Source: CAYRJD01 sp965247395 (GTDB lineage: Bacteria; Actinomycetota; Acidimicrobiia; Acidimicrobiales; Poriferisodalaceae). Taken from it: 64,000 bases of DNA. Each line of letters opens with the position of its first letter. Position 1 is the stretch's first letter. The stretch is taken from contig OZ252012.1 in assembly GCA_965247395.1 (NCBI GenBank), positions 992,001 to 1,056,000 on the forward strand. The letters run 5' to 3'. Both the position numbers and the translations under genes were made by a program. The notes beneath the pieces were generated by a model, which ran no database searches, was not told the origin of the DNA, and worked only from the letters and a program-made list of their open reading frames with translations. Positions 32,571 to 41,217 of the stretch are shown here, one piece after another.

Positions 32571-34708
32571 CAGGCAGCTATCCCAACTACCCCAGCTGTC
32601 CTAACAGTCTCAGCAGTTGCGGTGAAACCGATCGTGCCGGTGATGTAGGAGCTCAGCCGGTTAATCAACTCGAACCCTGACCGCAGCGTCGTATCGTGCC
32701 GTGTCCGGTGCTGTTTGCCGTCTTGTTCGGCTTTGAACGAGACCTGGATCAGCCACTCGAAAGCTGCCGGGCGCAGCATTTGCCAACCACAGTCTTCGGC
32801 TGGCGTACTGACCGCAGCGGCGATATCGCAGGAGACTGTTCCAGAGCTAATAGCTGAGCGATGCCAGTTACGGACGATCGCTTGATCGCTCGGATCTAAC
32901 GCTTCCCATTGCCGAACCAGATGAGGCGCTCGACCCGGCATGTCCATCTGTCTTCGATCCGCTGGCCTCCATGGCACCAACTCACGCCAGGTGACATGCA
33001 CGCTCTCGGCTCGCCAGAGACAGCCAGCGTCGTCGGTGAAATTAAGCAGGCTTTGGTTTGGGACGCTCAACCAGCCTTCACCTGGGGCAACAATTAGGTG
33101 TTCGCCACCGCCTGGTAGGTGTCGTTGGGGGCTGGTTATTGCGTCTGCGGTTCGCAGCGGACTTGCGAAACCCACTGCGGCAGCCGAGAGATCGTTTGCT
33201 GAGGGTGCCGTGCAGTTGGGGGCGGGACTATCGGGGTTATCGGGACTGTCAGGGCTATCGGGCAGGTTGCCTGGAACCGTGGTGGGGGTGATAACAGGAA
33301 TAGTTGGAACTGTGGGAACCCTGGTGGGGATAGTCGTGGTGGTAACGGGAACAGTCGGCACGGTGCTTTGGTCAGCGCAGGCGTAGTCCGATGATTGCAA
33401 GATCCGTTCGCGCACATAAATAGGCAGCGAGTCAAACCCATCGCACACAAATACGCAGACCCGGTAAGACTCTGAGCCGCGCGAAGAGATCTGCTCCCTG
33501 ATTTCTGTACTCGCCAGCTCAGAAATTGCCGGGCAGAAGGTACGCACCGACACCTCGTCGCAGTCGCCAGGTGTTGCGCATTTGACCAGCGAGTCGGATC
33601 CAGTAACGCAACTGCCGCCATGATTTGCGGTGAACGTGGTGCCGTCAAGGCCGACGCAGATGTCTTGGTCTTGCTCCCATTCTCGCTCAGGCAAAGAGTC
33701 GCACCTCACATACGACAAAAGTCCGTTGTCGCAACGAGTAAGACCCAGCTCGGTGAGTTCGGCGTCGCCCAAGGAGGCCAACCGGACACCTAGCGCTTCT
33801 GTGAGCGCTTTATCGGTACTCGTTTCGGTTTCTGTGTTAACCGTGTCTGCCTGGGATGTTTCGGAGCTGCTTGGTTCGCACTCGTGCAGCTGGCCGCCGC
33901 CGCTGCTTACAGCGACTAGTTGTGTGCCATCCGGACAGCTCAACAACGGTTCGGCGGAAGGCTCTCCTAATGTGGTGCGTTCACACCGGCTGCCGTTTTG
34001 AGTCCAACCCGACGAGCACCCAGCTAGCTGGGCTGGGATGGTGCTCCAGGTGGTGCGTGTTTCGTAGGTGGGTTGGTATGCGTAATGCGGCGTGGTGACC
34101 GTGTTCCAATAGCCCGTAGGTACATATTCATAGATCGGCACGGTCGTGTAGTAGCCGGGAGTGGTGGAGGTGGTTGTGGTGATCCAGCGGTATGCCAGCA
34201 CCACCACATACCAACATTGCTGACCGGCGAACGGGTCGTAAGAGCAACGCCGTTCTCTAGTGGTTCCGCTTGGCACTTGGATGGGCGGGACCAACGGCTC
34301 GATCGTGGTTCTGGGCGGCACCCACACCCGCTCATCTCGAACATGCATTCGGCGTGAGCCGGTACTAACCCAAACGTCTTCGTAGGTATTGTGCGTGAAG
34401 ACGCGCTCGGTACCCGTTTGAACGACGGTGCTGTAAGACCTTTGACAGACATGGCCGCCGTACTCACCAGGAACCTTTGCCCAGCCTGTTCGACAGATCG
34501 CGATGCGCGACTGCGTGGTGGTTTGCTGTGTCTTGCAGCGACCCGAGGAAGCGTCAAAAGACATCGCAGCAGGGCAGCTGGCAAAAGGGCGTGAAACCGA
34601 TCCGAAGCGGGTGGTAAAGCTCTCTTGGAAGCTTTCTTGGAAACCGCCGGGAAAGCGAAAACTGGTGAGCACCAAGATGATTGCGATCGCAACGGCTAGA
34701 CGGGTCAT
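32570..34708 (-). CDS. Large exported Cys- and Tyr/Thr-rich protein of the pilus operon
   Basis: 712 aa; not recognised. An N-terminal hydrophobic stretch (LAVAIAIILVLTSFRFPGGF) is probably a signal peptide or anchor. Residues about 90-250 are made of short Tyr/Trp/Thr/Val units (VFTHNTYEDVWVSTG, YTTVPIYEYVPTGYWNTVTT, PHYAYQPTYETRTTW) that suggest extended beta repeats, flanked by C-x-x-GW-type Cys motifs (CSSGWTQNGSRC). A Cys-rich middle follows, then a Thr/Val/Pro linker (VPTVPTIPVITPTTVPG), a (PDSPDNPD) repeat and a C-terminal globular domain. Exported and cell-wall spanning by layout; a pilus-tip or surface adhesin is a reasonable guess. Overlaps the upstream gene by 4 nt. Confidence 0.6.
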   Translation of the reverse strand: MTRLAVAIAIILVLTSFRFPGGFQESFQESFTTRFGSVSRPFASCPAAMSFDASSGRCKTQQTTTQSRIAICRTGWAKVPGEYGGHVCQRSYSTVVQTGTERVFTHNTYEDVWVSTGSRRMHVRDERVWVPPRTTIEPLVPPIQVPSGTTRERRCSYDPFAGQQCWYVVVLAYRWITTTTSTTPGYYTTVPIYEYVPTGYWNTVTTPHYAYQPTYETRTTWSTIPAQLAGCSSGWTQNGSRCERTTLGEPSAEPLLSCPDGTQLVAVSSGGGQLHECEPSSSETSQADTVNTETETSTDKALTEALGVRLASLGDAELTELGLTRCDNGLLSYVRCDSLPEREWEQDQDICVGLDGTTFTANHGGSCVTGSDSLVKCATPGDCDEVSVRTFCPAISELASTEIREQISSRGSESYRVCVFVCDGFDSLPIYVRERILQSSDYACADQSTVPTVPVTTTTIPTRVPTVPTIPVITPTTVPGNLPDSPDSPDNPDSPAPNCTAPSANDLSAAAVGFASPLRTADAITSPQRHLPGGGEHLIVAPGEGWLSVPNQSLLNFTDDAGCLWRAESVHVTWRELVPWRPADRRQMDMPGRAPHLVRQWEALDPSDQAIVRNWHRSAISSGTVSCDIAAAVSTPAEDCGWQMLRPAAFEWLIQVSFKAEQDGKQHRTRHDTTLRSGFELINRLSSYITGTIGFTATAETVRTAGVVGIAA

Positions 34709-36987
34709 GTGAACACGGCTTTGTTTGCCCCAATGTTCGCCTCAATGCTTGCCTCAGTGCTTGTCCTAAGGCTTGCGCCAGCGTTTGGCTGCTCAACGGG
34801 CGGCCACCAGTAGCGATCAAGAGCGGGTGGTGCTTGCGCTGATGGACACGGGTAATGCGGCGGAGACTGATACGTGGTTGTCTTACCGGGCAAGTCCTTG
34901 TTGAGCAGCCATGGCGGCCAGGGGCGCTTTACGCGTAACTCGTTGAGGTGCGGTCCGTTAGTGAGTGGCGCGCTTGAAGACTCGGGACTATTAACAAGTT
35001 CGAGACCAGGAACGGCACAACCCAGCTCCTCTTCGATGGTTCGAAACGGCGACAGATACATCCGCGCAAACCAGCTGTCCTCGGGCTTCCAAACCGTGCC
35101 TGCCAACTCGGTGGTGCGTTCGGGCGAATTTGTGGCGCCATCTTGGAATGCCTGCAACTCAGCTTCACTGCAAAGTGAGCCAGGCACTTGCTCTAACAGA
35201 CCCTCCAGCATCTGCCCGCGCGCAATGCTTGCCTCACAAATCAATCGCTTGGACCAGCCAAGGTCGCGGTGCGAGCGCCACACCTGTTCGTCAGAGATGG
35301 CGACCCACTCGTGCACAGGAATCCAGGTCAGATTCAACCCTGACGCCCAGACGTGCGGTTGAGTTCGGTCGATTTGTGAGTCGCTTTCTGTGGCTTTCTC
35401 GCGTCCCCATGCCAACGCTTTGGCAAACGCTCCTTGCAGCTTGGATTCGTCGCAATCACCAACGAACTCCGCTCGGGCGCTAACGCGAAACCCGTCAATC
35501 GTCCAGCGCAACCACTGCGCCTCGACGCGCTCTGGTCGTGTGGCGAACTGCTCTAGACGATCACCGGTGGCCGCGTCGGTTAGATATATCTCATCGGCTC
35601 GATGGCAGAGCAGCACCTGCGCCCGGCCAGTGACACTTAACTCGGTCACATAGGCACGCTCAAGTGGCGGGCTGGTGAACGACAAGCGCAGACCGTGTGA
35701 CCACAGCGTTTCGAGTCTCGCTAGCCGCTCTGAGTCGGTGTTGTCACCAATCGAGAGTGCAACCAGATCTTGGCAGGCCTCCCATAAAGATTGCGGGCCG
35801 GTGGTTTGGACGGAGTGCCACACGTTTGCGTCCGCCAGTGCCGCGGCACCAGCTTGTTGCATCAATAACCGGCGAGCGGGATTACTCCAGTCGCCGGGAA
35901 AGAAACCGCTGTCGGTGAGTGAGTGTCCGCTGCTGGCTAGCTCGGTCGGCTCGCCGGGGCTGTAAGCCAGTAGCCGTGCGTATTGGGAGTTGGTGGCATC
36001 CCAGCTAGGCACGGCCAGAGCAGAGGGTGATTTCATACCAGTAACAAACTGGGTGTATTCGCCTGAGTTGTTGTTGGCAGCGTTGTTGGCAACAGGGATA
36101 CGTTGCGCCAGTTCTTGGGCTCGTTCGATTTTCTGCGGATCTCCGTCACGCAGTAGATAGGTGGTTAGGTCTCGTGCTGCGGCGGAGGCTGGGTGCGGTG
36201 AGCAAAGTCGTACCTGTTCCCAGCCGGTGCGACGATTGTCGCTTAGGTGAAACTTGGTCTGCAGCCCGGTGGGATCAATCACTCGCTCCCAGGAGTGGCC
36301 TATCTCTTCTGTCTTTTGTGCCAGGCGCTCTCCGTTTGCCAGACGGTCGGCAGCTGCGGGCGTGTAGGGCGGCATGGCCTGACGCCAAAGTGATTCCACG
36401 GCCGTGAAGTAGTCGGCACCCAGGTTGAGCGAATCTTCCCAGAACGGACGGACGCCTGATACCCGCTCGTAAGACTGGTGCTCGTAAGGCTCGTGCTCAA
36501 AATCCGTCCATGGCATCCAGGTGCGACCGCCCGGCAGAGGTACGAGTTGAGGCGCTGAGTTGAGGTGTAAATCGACTACGGCAACAGATGCGCCAGATGC
36601 AATAACTGCAACAGCTGAGTCAACTGGGGTGAAGCGAAGACGAGGTGGGGCCGCTGTGGACGCCAGCAGACCGGCTGGCTCTGCTACTTGGGTTATCTGG
36701 ACTGGCTGGTTTTGTTGGTCTGGCTGAATAGCTGGACTGACAAGCAGTGGCTCTGTTGGATCGAAATCAAAATCGTTGTCGTTGAGCAGCAGAGCCGCAA
36801 AAGCGGCTGCTGAAAGCGTTGCGCTGATGGCGGCAACAATCGCTAGTAATGCCCAGCGTCTCTTCGGGCTGTGCCCGGTGCGCTCTGGGTTGCTCGAAAC
36901 AGGGCTGTTGGCGCTGTTGGCTTCACGCTTGTCGGAATGAACCACGAACTCTCCTTGCCGGGCCGCACCCATCTGGGCCTGTCGCAA
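34705..36987 (-). CDS. Large membrane-anchored extracytoplasmic protein heading the pilus operon
   Basis: 760 aa; not recognised. About 43 cytoplasmic residues, one membrane helix at about 44-67 (WALLAIVAAISATLSAAAFA), then a roughly 690-residue soluble region rich in Trp, Glu and Arg with no low-complexity linker in its core (for example WTDFEHEPYEHQSYERVSGV; LADANVWHSVQTTGPQSLW). The last 25 residues are repeats (ASLRTSTEASIEANIGANKA). It is the first gene of the Tad operon and couples to the next one through a 4-nt overlap. Possibly a regulator, adhesin or assembly factor on the outside of the membrane. Confidence 0.6.
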   Translation of the reverse strand: MRQAQMGAARQGEFVVHSDKREANSANSPVSSNPERTGHSPKRRWALLAIVAAISATLSAAAFAALLLNDNDFDFDPTEPLLVSPAIQPDQQNQPVQITQVAEPAGLLASTAAPPRLRFTPVDSAVAVIASGASVAVVDLHLNSAPQLVPLPGGRTWMPWTDFEHEPYEHQSYERVSGVRPFWEDSLNLGADYFTAVESLWRQAMPPYTPAAADRLANGERLAQKTEEIGHSWERVIDPTGLQTKFHLSDNRRTGWEQVRLCSPHPASAAARDLTTYLLRDGDPQKIERAQELAQRIPVANNAANNNSGEYTQFVTGMKSPSALAVPSWDATNSQYARLLAYSPGEPTELASSGHSLTDSGFFPGDWSNPARRLLMQQAGAAALADANVWHSVQTTGPQSLWEACQDLVALSIGDNTDSERLARLETLWSHGLRLSFTSPPLERAYVTELSVTGRAQVLLCHRADEIYLTDAATGDRLEQFATRPERVEAQWLRWTIDGFRVSARAEFVGDCDESKLQGAFAKALAWGREKATESDSQIDRTQPHVWASGLNLTWIPVHEWVAISDEQVWRSHRDLGWSKRLICEASIARGQMLEGLLEQVPGSLCSEAELQAFQDGATNSPERTTELAGTVWKPEDSWFARMYLSPFRTIEEELGCAVPGLELVNSPESSSAPLTNGPHLNELRVKRPWPPWLLNKDLPGKTTTYQSPPHYPCPSAQAPPALDRYWWPPVEQPNAGASLRTSTEASIEANIGANKAVFT

Positions 36988-37155
36988 CCATCTGGTTGCC
37001 TTACCGGCAGCGACCTAACTGAGTCGTGGTAGCGCTTAGCGCTGCTGCGTTCGCAGTTCTACATCAAGTTTTTAAAAAGTTCGCTGGGAATTAATCGCGA
37101 TTATTCGCAACAGCTTTATTAGCAGCTAGATGCTGCTAGCTACCGCAAGCTGCGG
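36988..37155 (-). promoter_or_regulatory. AT-richer spacer between nusB and the Tad operon, with hairpins
   Basis: 168 bp with no gene. Directly after the nusB stop are two hairpins: CCGCA-AGC-TGCGG at 37143-37155 and TAGCAGC-TAGAT-GCTGCTA at 37120-37138 (7-bp perfect stem). They may end nusB transcription, although no U-tract follows. The segment 37060-37115 is unusually AT-rich (TTTTTAAAAAG, GGAATTAATCGCGATTATTCG) and is the natural place for the Tad operon promoter; a CTGCG-TT-CGCAG palindrome lies at 37045-37056. No exact promoter is assigned. Confidence 0.4.
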
Positions 37156-37590
37156 TCAGGAGTTTTCGCTCTGCGCCGCAGCGGTCGCCAGCACACCGTT
37201 CACGAAGGCGGCGCTGCGTTTAGTTGAGCCGTAGCACTCAGCCAATGCAGTTGCTTCGCTCAGCACCACCGACGCCGGCTCTTGCGCTTGCGTCAGCTCG
37301 AAGATGCCCAACCGCAAGATCCAGCGCTCGCAGCTTGCCAGTCGCTCAAGCGGCCAACCATCCATCAGCAATTCACACAAGCGTTTGTCTAGTTCCGTCA
37401 GATTGTTGCTTACGCCTTCAACCAAGGTCAGCGCATGCGGGTCAATTTTTACCGGGAGGCTGTCGATGACCTCGGCTGAGCTGCACCCTTTCATCTCCGC
37501 TTCGTAAAGCAGTTCCATTGCCCGTTCACGTGCCTCGTGTCGGCGGTCGGAGCCGGCTGGAGCGAAAGGATCACTCAAGCGCGCATTCAC
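37156..37590 (-). CDS. nusB: Transcription antitermination factor NusB
   Basis: 144 aa. Opens with SDRRHEARERAMELLYEAEM, the conserved NusB N-terminus, and contains LERLASCERWILRLGIFEL and a C-terminal KRSAAFVNGVLATAA. NusB with NusE forms the boxA-binding complex of rRNA antitermination. Its ATG overlaps the efp stop by 4 nt, the usual actinobacterial efp-nusB pair. Confidence 0.93.
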   Translation of the reverse strand: MNARLSDPFAPAGSDRRHEARERAMELLYEAEMKGCSSAEVIDSLPVKIDPHALTLVEGVSNNLTELDKRLCELLMDGWPLERLASCERWILRLGIFELTQAQEPASVVLSEATALAECYGSTKRSAAFVNGVLATAAAQSENS

Positions 37591-38153
37591 GTCTTCGCTC
37601 GCTCTATGTATCCACCGTTGCGGGTGTCGACTTTGATGCGGTCGCCGACCTCAATAAACAGCGGCACCTGCACCACCAAATTGGTCTCCAACTTCGCAGG
37701 CTTCTGTGCGCCAGACACGCGATCACCCTGCAAGCCCGGATCGGTTTCAGCCACCGCCAGCACCACAGACGCGGGCAGGTCCACACCCAGCACCTCGTCA
37801 TCCCAGATCTGTAGCACGGCTTGGCTGCCTTCCACCATGAACCCAACCGATCGTCCGAGCGTGTCCTTATCAACATGGCGTTGCTCGTAGGTCTCGTTGT
37901 CCATAAACACAAAGCTGGTGCCGTCGGCATACAGGTATTGCATATCGCGCTTGTCGATAATGGCTTGCTCAAGTTTTTCGCCGGCCCGAAAGGTGCGATC
38001 AATCACGGCGCCGGTGCGCACGTTGCGCAAGGTTGTACGAACGAAGGCTGGCCCCTTGCCCGGCTTTACGTGTTGAAACTCACTGATCTGAAACAGGTTG
38101 CCGTTGATGAGAACACTTATGCCGTTACGAAAGTCTGCGGTAGAGATAGCCAT
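37587..38153 (-). CDS. efp: Elongation factor P
   Basis: 188 aa, standard length with three OB-like domains. The tip of domain I reads HVKPGKGPAFVRTTL with the Lys that is the modification position in other EF-Ps. Relieves ribosome stalling at polyproline; this is relevant here because several window proteins contain long Pro runs. Starts ISTADFRNGISVLINGNLFQ. ATG start with no clear Shine-Dalgarno sequence. Confidence 0.95.
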   Translation of the reverse strand: MAISTADFRNGISVLINGNLFQISEFQHVKPGKGPAFVRTTLRNVRTGAVIDRTFRAGEKLEQAIIDKRDMQYLYADGTSFVFMDNETYEQRHVDKDTLGRSVGFMVEGSQAVLQIWDDEVLGVDLPASVVLAVAETDPGLQGDRVSGAQKPAKLETNLVVQVPLFIEVGDRIKVDTRNGGYIERAKT

Positions 38154-38173
38154 GGTCGTCCCATTCTGGCGGT

Positions 38174-38671
38174 TTAGAGACCCGGATCCTTTGGTGATGC
38201 GTCGGTTGTGATCGCGGCTGCGGCGGCGACTGCTTCGACCGCTTTGACTGCTTCGTCAATGGCCGCGGGATAGCCAGCTGCGCCCAGTCCCGAGACAACC
38301 TTTGTCGCGAGCGGTTCGATCACCGAAAAGTGCCGCCACTTCTCGCGCTTGCGTGGGTCAGAAATATGCAACTCAATTATCGGGGCGTCGAAAGCCTCCA
38401 GCGCATCGTGCAACGCCCAGGAGTAGTGAGTGAAGGCAGCCGCGTTGATGATCACTGCATCCACTCTTGCGATGGCGTTTTGAATGGCGTCTACCAGGTC
38501 GCCTTCGTGGTTGCTTTGCAGATGCTCTAGCTCATAGCCGTGCGAATCTGCTTGACGACGCGCGGCTTGGACGTGATCGTTAAGGGTCTGCGTGCCGTAG
38601 ATCTCGGGCTTACGAGTTCCCAACAGATTCAGATTCGGACCTGACAACAGCAGTAATACTGGGTGTGCCAC
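38174..38671 (-). CDS. aroQ: 3-dehydroquinate dehydratase, type II
   Basis: 165 aa. Conserved opening LLSGPNLNLLGTRKPEIYG (with the catalytic Tyr), NHEGDLVDAI, and INAAAFTHYSWALHDAL. The third block is divergent (ELHISDPRKREKWRHFSVI instead of the usual E-V-H-I-S-N-x-H-A-R-E-E-F-R-H-x-S). Converts 3-dehydroquinate to 3-dehydroshikimate. The C-terminal tail is Ala/Val-rich low complexity. Follows aroB by 18 nt. Confidence 0.93.
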   Translation of the reverse strand: MAHPVLLLLSGPNLNLLGTRKPEIYGTQTLNDHVQAARRQADSHGYELEHLQSNHEGDLVDAIQNAIARVDAVIINAAAFTHYSWALHDALEAFDAPIIELHISDPRKREKWRHFSVIEPLATKVVSGLGAAGYPAAIDEAVKAVEAVAAAAAITTDASPKDPGL

Positions 38672-38689
38672 GTTTACAGGGTGCCCGAA

Positions 38690-39730
38690 CTAGCTATCAG
38701 CCGCTAGCTCTGCCAGCGTTTCACGCAGAACTTCTTCGGCCACTTCCGACACCACCTCTAGACCGTCGGGGCCGTCCAGCACGAAGGTAAACCCGTTGGT
38801 GGCCTTTTTGTCGTGCCGAAATAGCGCTACCAGCTCATCGTGGTTGGCATCGCCGGGAAGGTGATGGCTTAGCTCATAACCCGCTAACACGCGGTGGTGC
38901 CTGTCGACGGTGGCATCGTCTATGCGGCCCAAGCGCCGAGCCAGCAGAGCAGCGAAATGTAACCCCACTGCCACCGCCTCCCCGTGACGCAGGTCAAATT
39001 TGCCGTTGATCTCCAGGGCGTGCGCCAGCGTGTGACCGTAATTAAGCAAGGCTCGCGCACCCGAATCTGTTTCATCTGCGGCTACTGCGGCGGCTTTGAT
39101 GCGAACGCACTGCGCGACCTTTTCCTCAATTGGTAGTTCGTCTAGTTTTTCGCCGCCCAAGAAGTGATACTTCGCTAGCTCACCCAGCCCGGATTTCTTT
39201 TCGCGCGGCGGCAGTGATTCCAGCGCTTCGGTGTCGCACAGGACCGCCTTGGGTTGCCAAAAAGTGCCGACCAGGTTTTTGCCTTGCTCTAGGTTGACGC
39301 CTGTCTTGCCTCCTATGGCTGCGTCAATCTGCGCTAACAAGGTGGTGGCAACGTGGACCACTGCGACGCCTCGGTGGTAGACCGAAGCGGCAAAACCCGC
39401 CACGTCGGTTACGACTCCGCCACCGAAGCCGATAACAACGTCGCTGCGGGTTAAACCAAACTCCGCGAAACGGCTGCAGAGGTCTTCGATGGTGGACAGC
39501 TGCTTGGCTTGCTCGCCGTCGGCGATGTCTACCGTTAGGCACTCAAGGCCGGTTTCGATCTCACCTAGTGCTGCGGTTATTGGCTGTTGGGTAACTATTA
39601 CCGCTCGTTGCGGAGCGGTGCCCAACACGGTGTCAAGTGCAGCGGGCAACTCGTGTCTTACGCCATGACCTATCAGCACCGGATAACTGCGCTCGGCTAG
39701 CGGAACATCAACCGTGATCAGGTCATTCAC
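38690..39730 (-). CDS. aroB: 3-dehydroquinate synthase
   Basis: 346 aa, normal length. NAD-binding glycine loop IGFGGGVVTDVAGFAASVYHRG, substrate/metal region IGGKTGVNLEQGKNLVGTFW, and zinc ligands in LNYGHTLAHALE and HGEAVAVGLHFAA. Second step of the shikimate pathway (DAHP to dehydroquinate). Six nt separate it from the prepilin peptidase gene. Neither aroK nor aroC, which often accompany aroB in actinobacteria, is adjacent. Confidence 0.95.
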   Translation of the reverse strand: MNDLITVDVPLAERSYPVLIGHGVRHELPAALDTVLGTAPQRAVIVTQQPITAALGEIETGLECLTVDIADGEQAKQLSTIEDLCSRFAEFGLTRSDVVIGFGGGVVTDVAGFAASVYHRGVAVVHVATTLLAQIDAAIGGKTGVNLEQGKNLVGTFWQPKAVLCDTEALESLPPREKKSGLGELAKYHFLGGEKLDELPIEEKVAQCVRIKAAAVAADETDSGARALLNYGHTLAHALEINGKFDLRHGEAVAVGLHFAALLARRLGRIDDATVDRHHRVLAGYELSHHLPGDANHDELVALFRHDKKATNGFTFVLDGPDGLEVVSEVAEEVLRETLAELAADS

Positions 39731-39736
39731 CGCTAT

Positions 39737-40369
39737 TCACCCTAAGTGCCATCCACCCAAAGAGAGAGTAGCTAACTCGTTGTTGAACAGGATTACAGCG
39801 ATCGCTCCGGCAGTCAGATACGGGCCTAAGGCGAACTTGATGCGTAGATCACGTCGCACAATGGCGATAGTCGCGCCAGCTAGTGCTGCGCCGGCAAGAC
39901 CGAACACCAGTCCTGTCAACACCAGAGAGGGTTGGAAATAGCCCAAGTGCAAGCCGATGTATCCGGCTAAGCGCACGTCGCCGTAGCCGATGCCTTTGCG
40001 GGTGAATAGCCATGCCAAATGCATAAGCCCCCAGCCGACCAACCAGCCCAGTCCGCAGTCAAGTAGCTGGAGCGCAGCGTTTGTAAGCGACGAATTTTCA
40101 AATACGGCAGCAACCGTTAGTAAGATCGCTGCGACCGCTAACGCCGGATAGAGCACCCGATTTGGCAGCAGCCGCTCACGCGCGTCGATTACTGCTAGCA
40201 AGGCAGTTATCCAGCCGAACACCCACAGCGGTATCAGCGCAAAGCGCCAGCCGACCATTGCTGTTAGCGCAACAGTGATCGCGGCTGCCAAAACAACAGT
40301 GACCACCCGGTGAGCTAACCGCGGCGCGGTTAGTCGTGCGGTATGCCTGCCGCCTCGGCCATTACCCAA
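39737..40369 (-). CDS. Type IV prepilin peptidase (A24 family), peptidase domain only
   Basis: 210 aa, mostly membrane helices. The two aspartates of the A24 family are visible: VIDARERLLPNRVLYPAL and the GxGD motif in KGIGYGDVRLAGYIGLH. The N-terminal methyltransferase domain of PilD is absent, as in actinobacterial A24 proteins. The ATG at 40369 overlaps aroE by 40 nt; a GTG at 40306 would start closer to the first helix. It presumably processes the pilin-like proteins of the Tad operon about 8 kb away. Mycobacteria have a similar gene in the same aro neighbourhood. Confidence 0.85.
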   Translation of the reverse strand: MGNGRGGRHTARLTAPRLAHRVVTVVLAAAITVALTAMVGWRFALIPLWVFGWITALLAVIDARERLLPNRVLYPALAVAAILLTVAAVFENSSLTNAALQLLDCGLGWLVGWGLMHLAWLFTRKGIGYGDVRLAGYIGLHLGYFQPSLVLTGLVFGLAGAALAGATIAIVRRDLRIKFALGPYLTAGAIAVILFNNELATLSLGGWHLG

Positions 40370-41217
40370 AATGGGGCCTCTTGGTTTGTCCAGATCTCAA
40401 ACTGCTCAATTGCTTGATAGACCAGCATTGCTACCCCATTTTGCGCCGCCACGCCACGAGATTTTGCTTGCGTCAGCAACGGAGTTTGTGAAGGGTTGTA
40501 GATCAAATCAACCAGACGCTGAGAGTCGTTTAACAGGTCGACATCTAGCGGGAGCGGGTCGTCTTCTGACATGCCTAAGGGAGTTGCGTTGACCAACAAC
40601 GCCGCTTGCGCTATGGCGTCAGCGACAGAATCCGCCGCTGAACAGCTGCCAGTGCTGGCGGCGGCACCGCCTTTGGCTGCAGTTCCGCGCTTGCTCGCAA
40701 ACTCCGTCACCATGGCCGCCACACTCTGCGCTTTTTCTTGGCTGCGATTGACCACTGCCACCTCAGCACCTTTCAAACAAAGCGCTAGCGCGGCGGCGCG
40801 GCCGGCTCCTCCGGCACCAACCACTGTCGTTTGAAGTCCGGCCAGATTCTTTGAATCATCGCCGTCCAACAAAGACATGACCAGCCCGTGACCATCGGTG
40901 TTATGGCCAATCAATTTGTCGCCTTCGCGGCTGATGCAGTTGACCGCTCCGAGAACCGCTGCAACATCGCTGAGCTCATCGCAAGCCTCAAACGCTGCCT
41001 GCTTGTGCGGCATGGTCACCGACATACCTGCGATGTTCAACGCTCGCATGACTTCGATGGCTTCTTTGCCTTTGTCTTGCGCCACATCCCACGCCACGTA
41101 GACACAATCCAGGTGATGGTGCTTGAAAGCTGCGTTGTACATCGCCGGACTGAGGGAGTGCGTAATGGGGGTTCCGATAACCCCATAAACCCGGGTTTTG
41201 CCAATGGGCCAGTTCAT
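40330..41217 (-). CDS. aroE: Shikimate dehydrogenase
   Basis: 295 aa. Substrate site THSLSPAMYNAAF, catalytic Lys in MSVTMPHKQAAFEACDE, HNTDGHGLV, and nucleotide motif VVGAGGAGRAAALALCLKGA with NRS before the NADP-specific region. Reduces 3-dehydroshikimate with NADPH. A low-complexity insert (KRGTAAKGGAAASTGSCSAA) lies in the cofactor domain near residue 185. Overlaps mltG by 4 nt and the prepilin peptidase gene by 40 nt. Confidence 0.93.
   Translation of the reverse strand: MNWPIGKTRVYGVIGTPITHSLSPAMYNAAFKHHHLDCVYVAWDVAQDKGKEAIEVMRALNIAGMSVTMPHKQAAFEACDELSDVAAVLGAVNCISREGDKLIGHNTDGHGLVMSLLDGDDSKNLAGLQTTVVGAGGAGRAAALALCLKGAEVAVVNRSQEKAQSVAAMVTEFASKRGTAAKGGAAASTGSCSAADSVADAIAQAALLVNATPLGMSEDDPLPLDVDLLNDSQRLVDLIYNPSQTPLLTQAKSRGVAAQNGVAMLVYQAIEQFEIWTNQEAPFWVMAEAAGIPHD

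Noticed and set aside
33136..33648. 170-aa ORF in an alternative minus frame inside the 712-aa gene
   Set aside because: Pro/Leu-rich frame shadow; the main frame is continuous and coupled to its neighbours.
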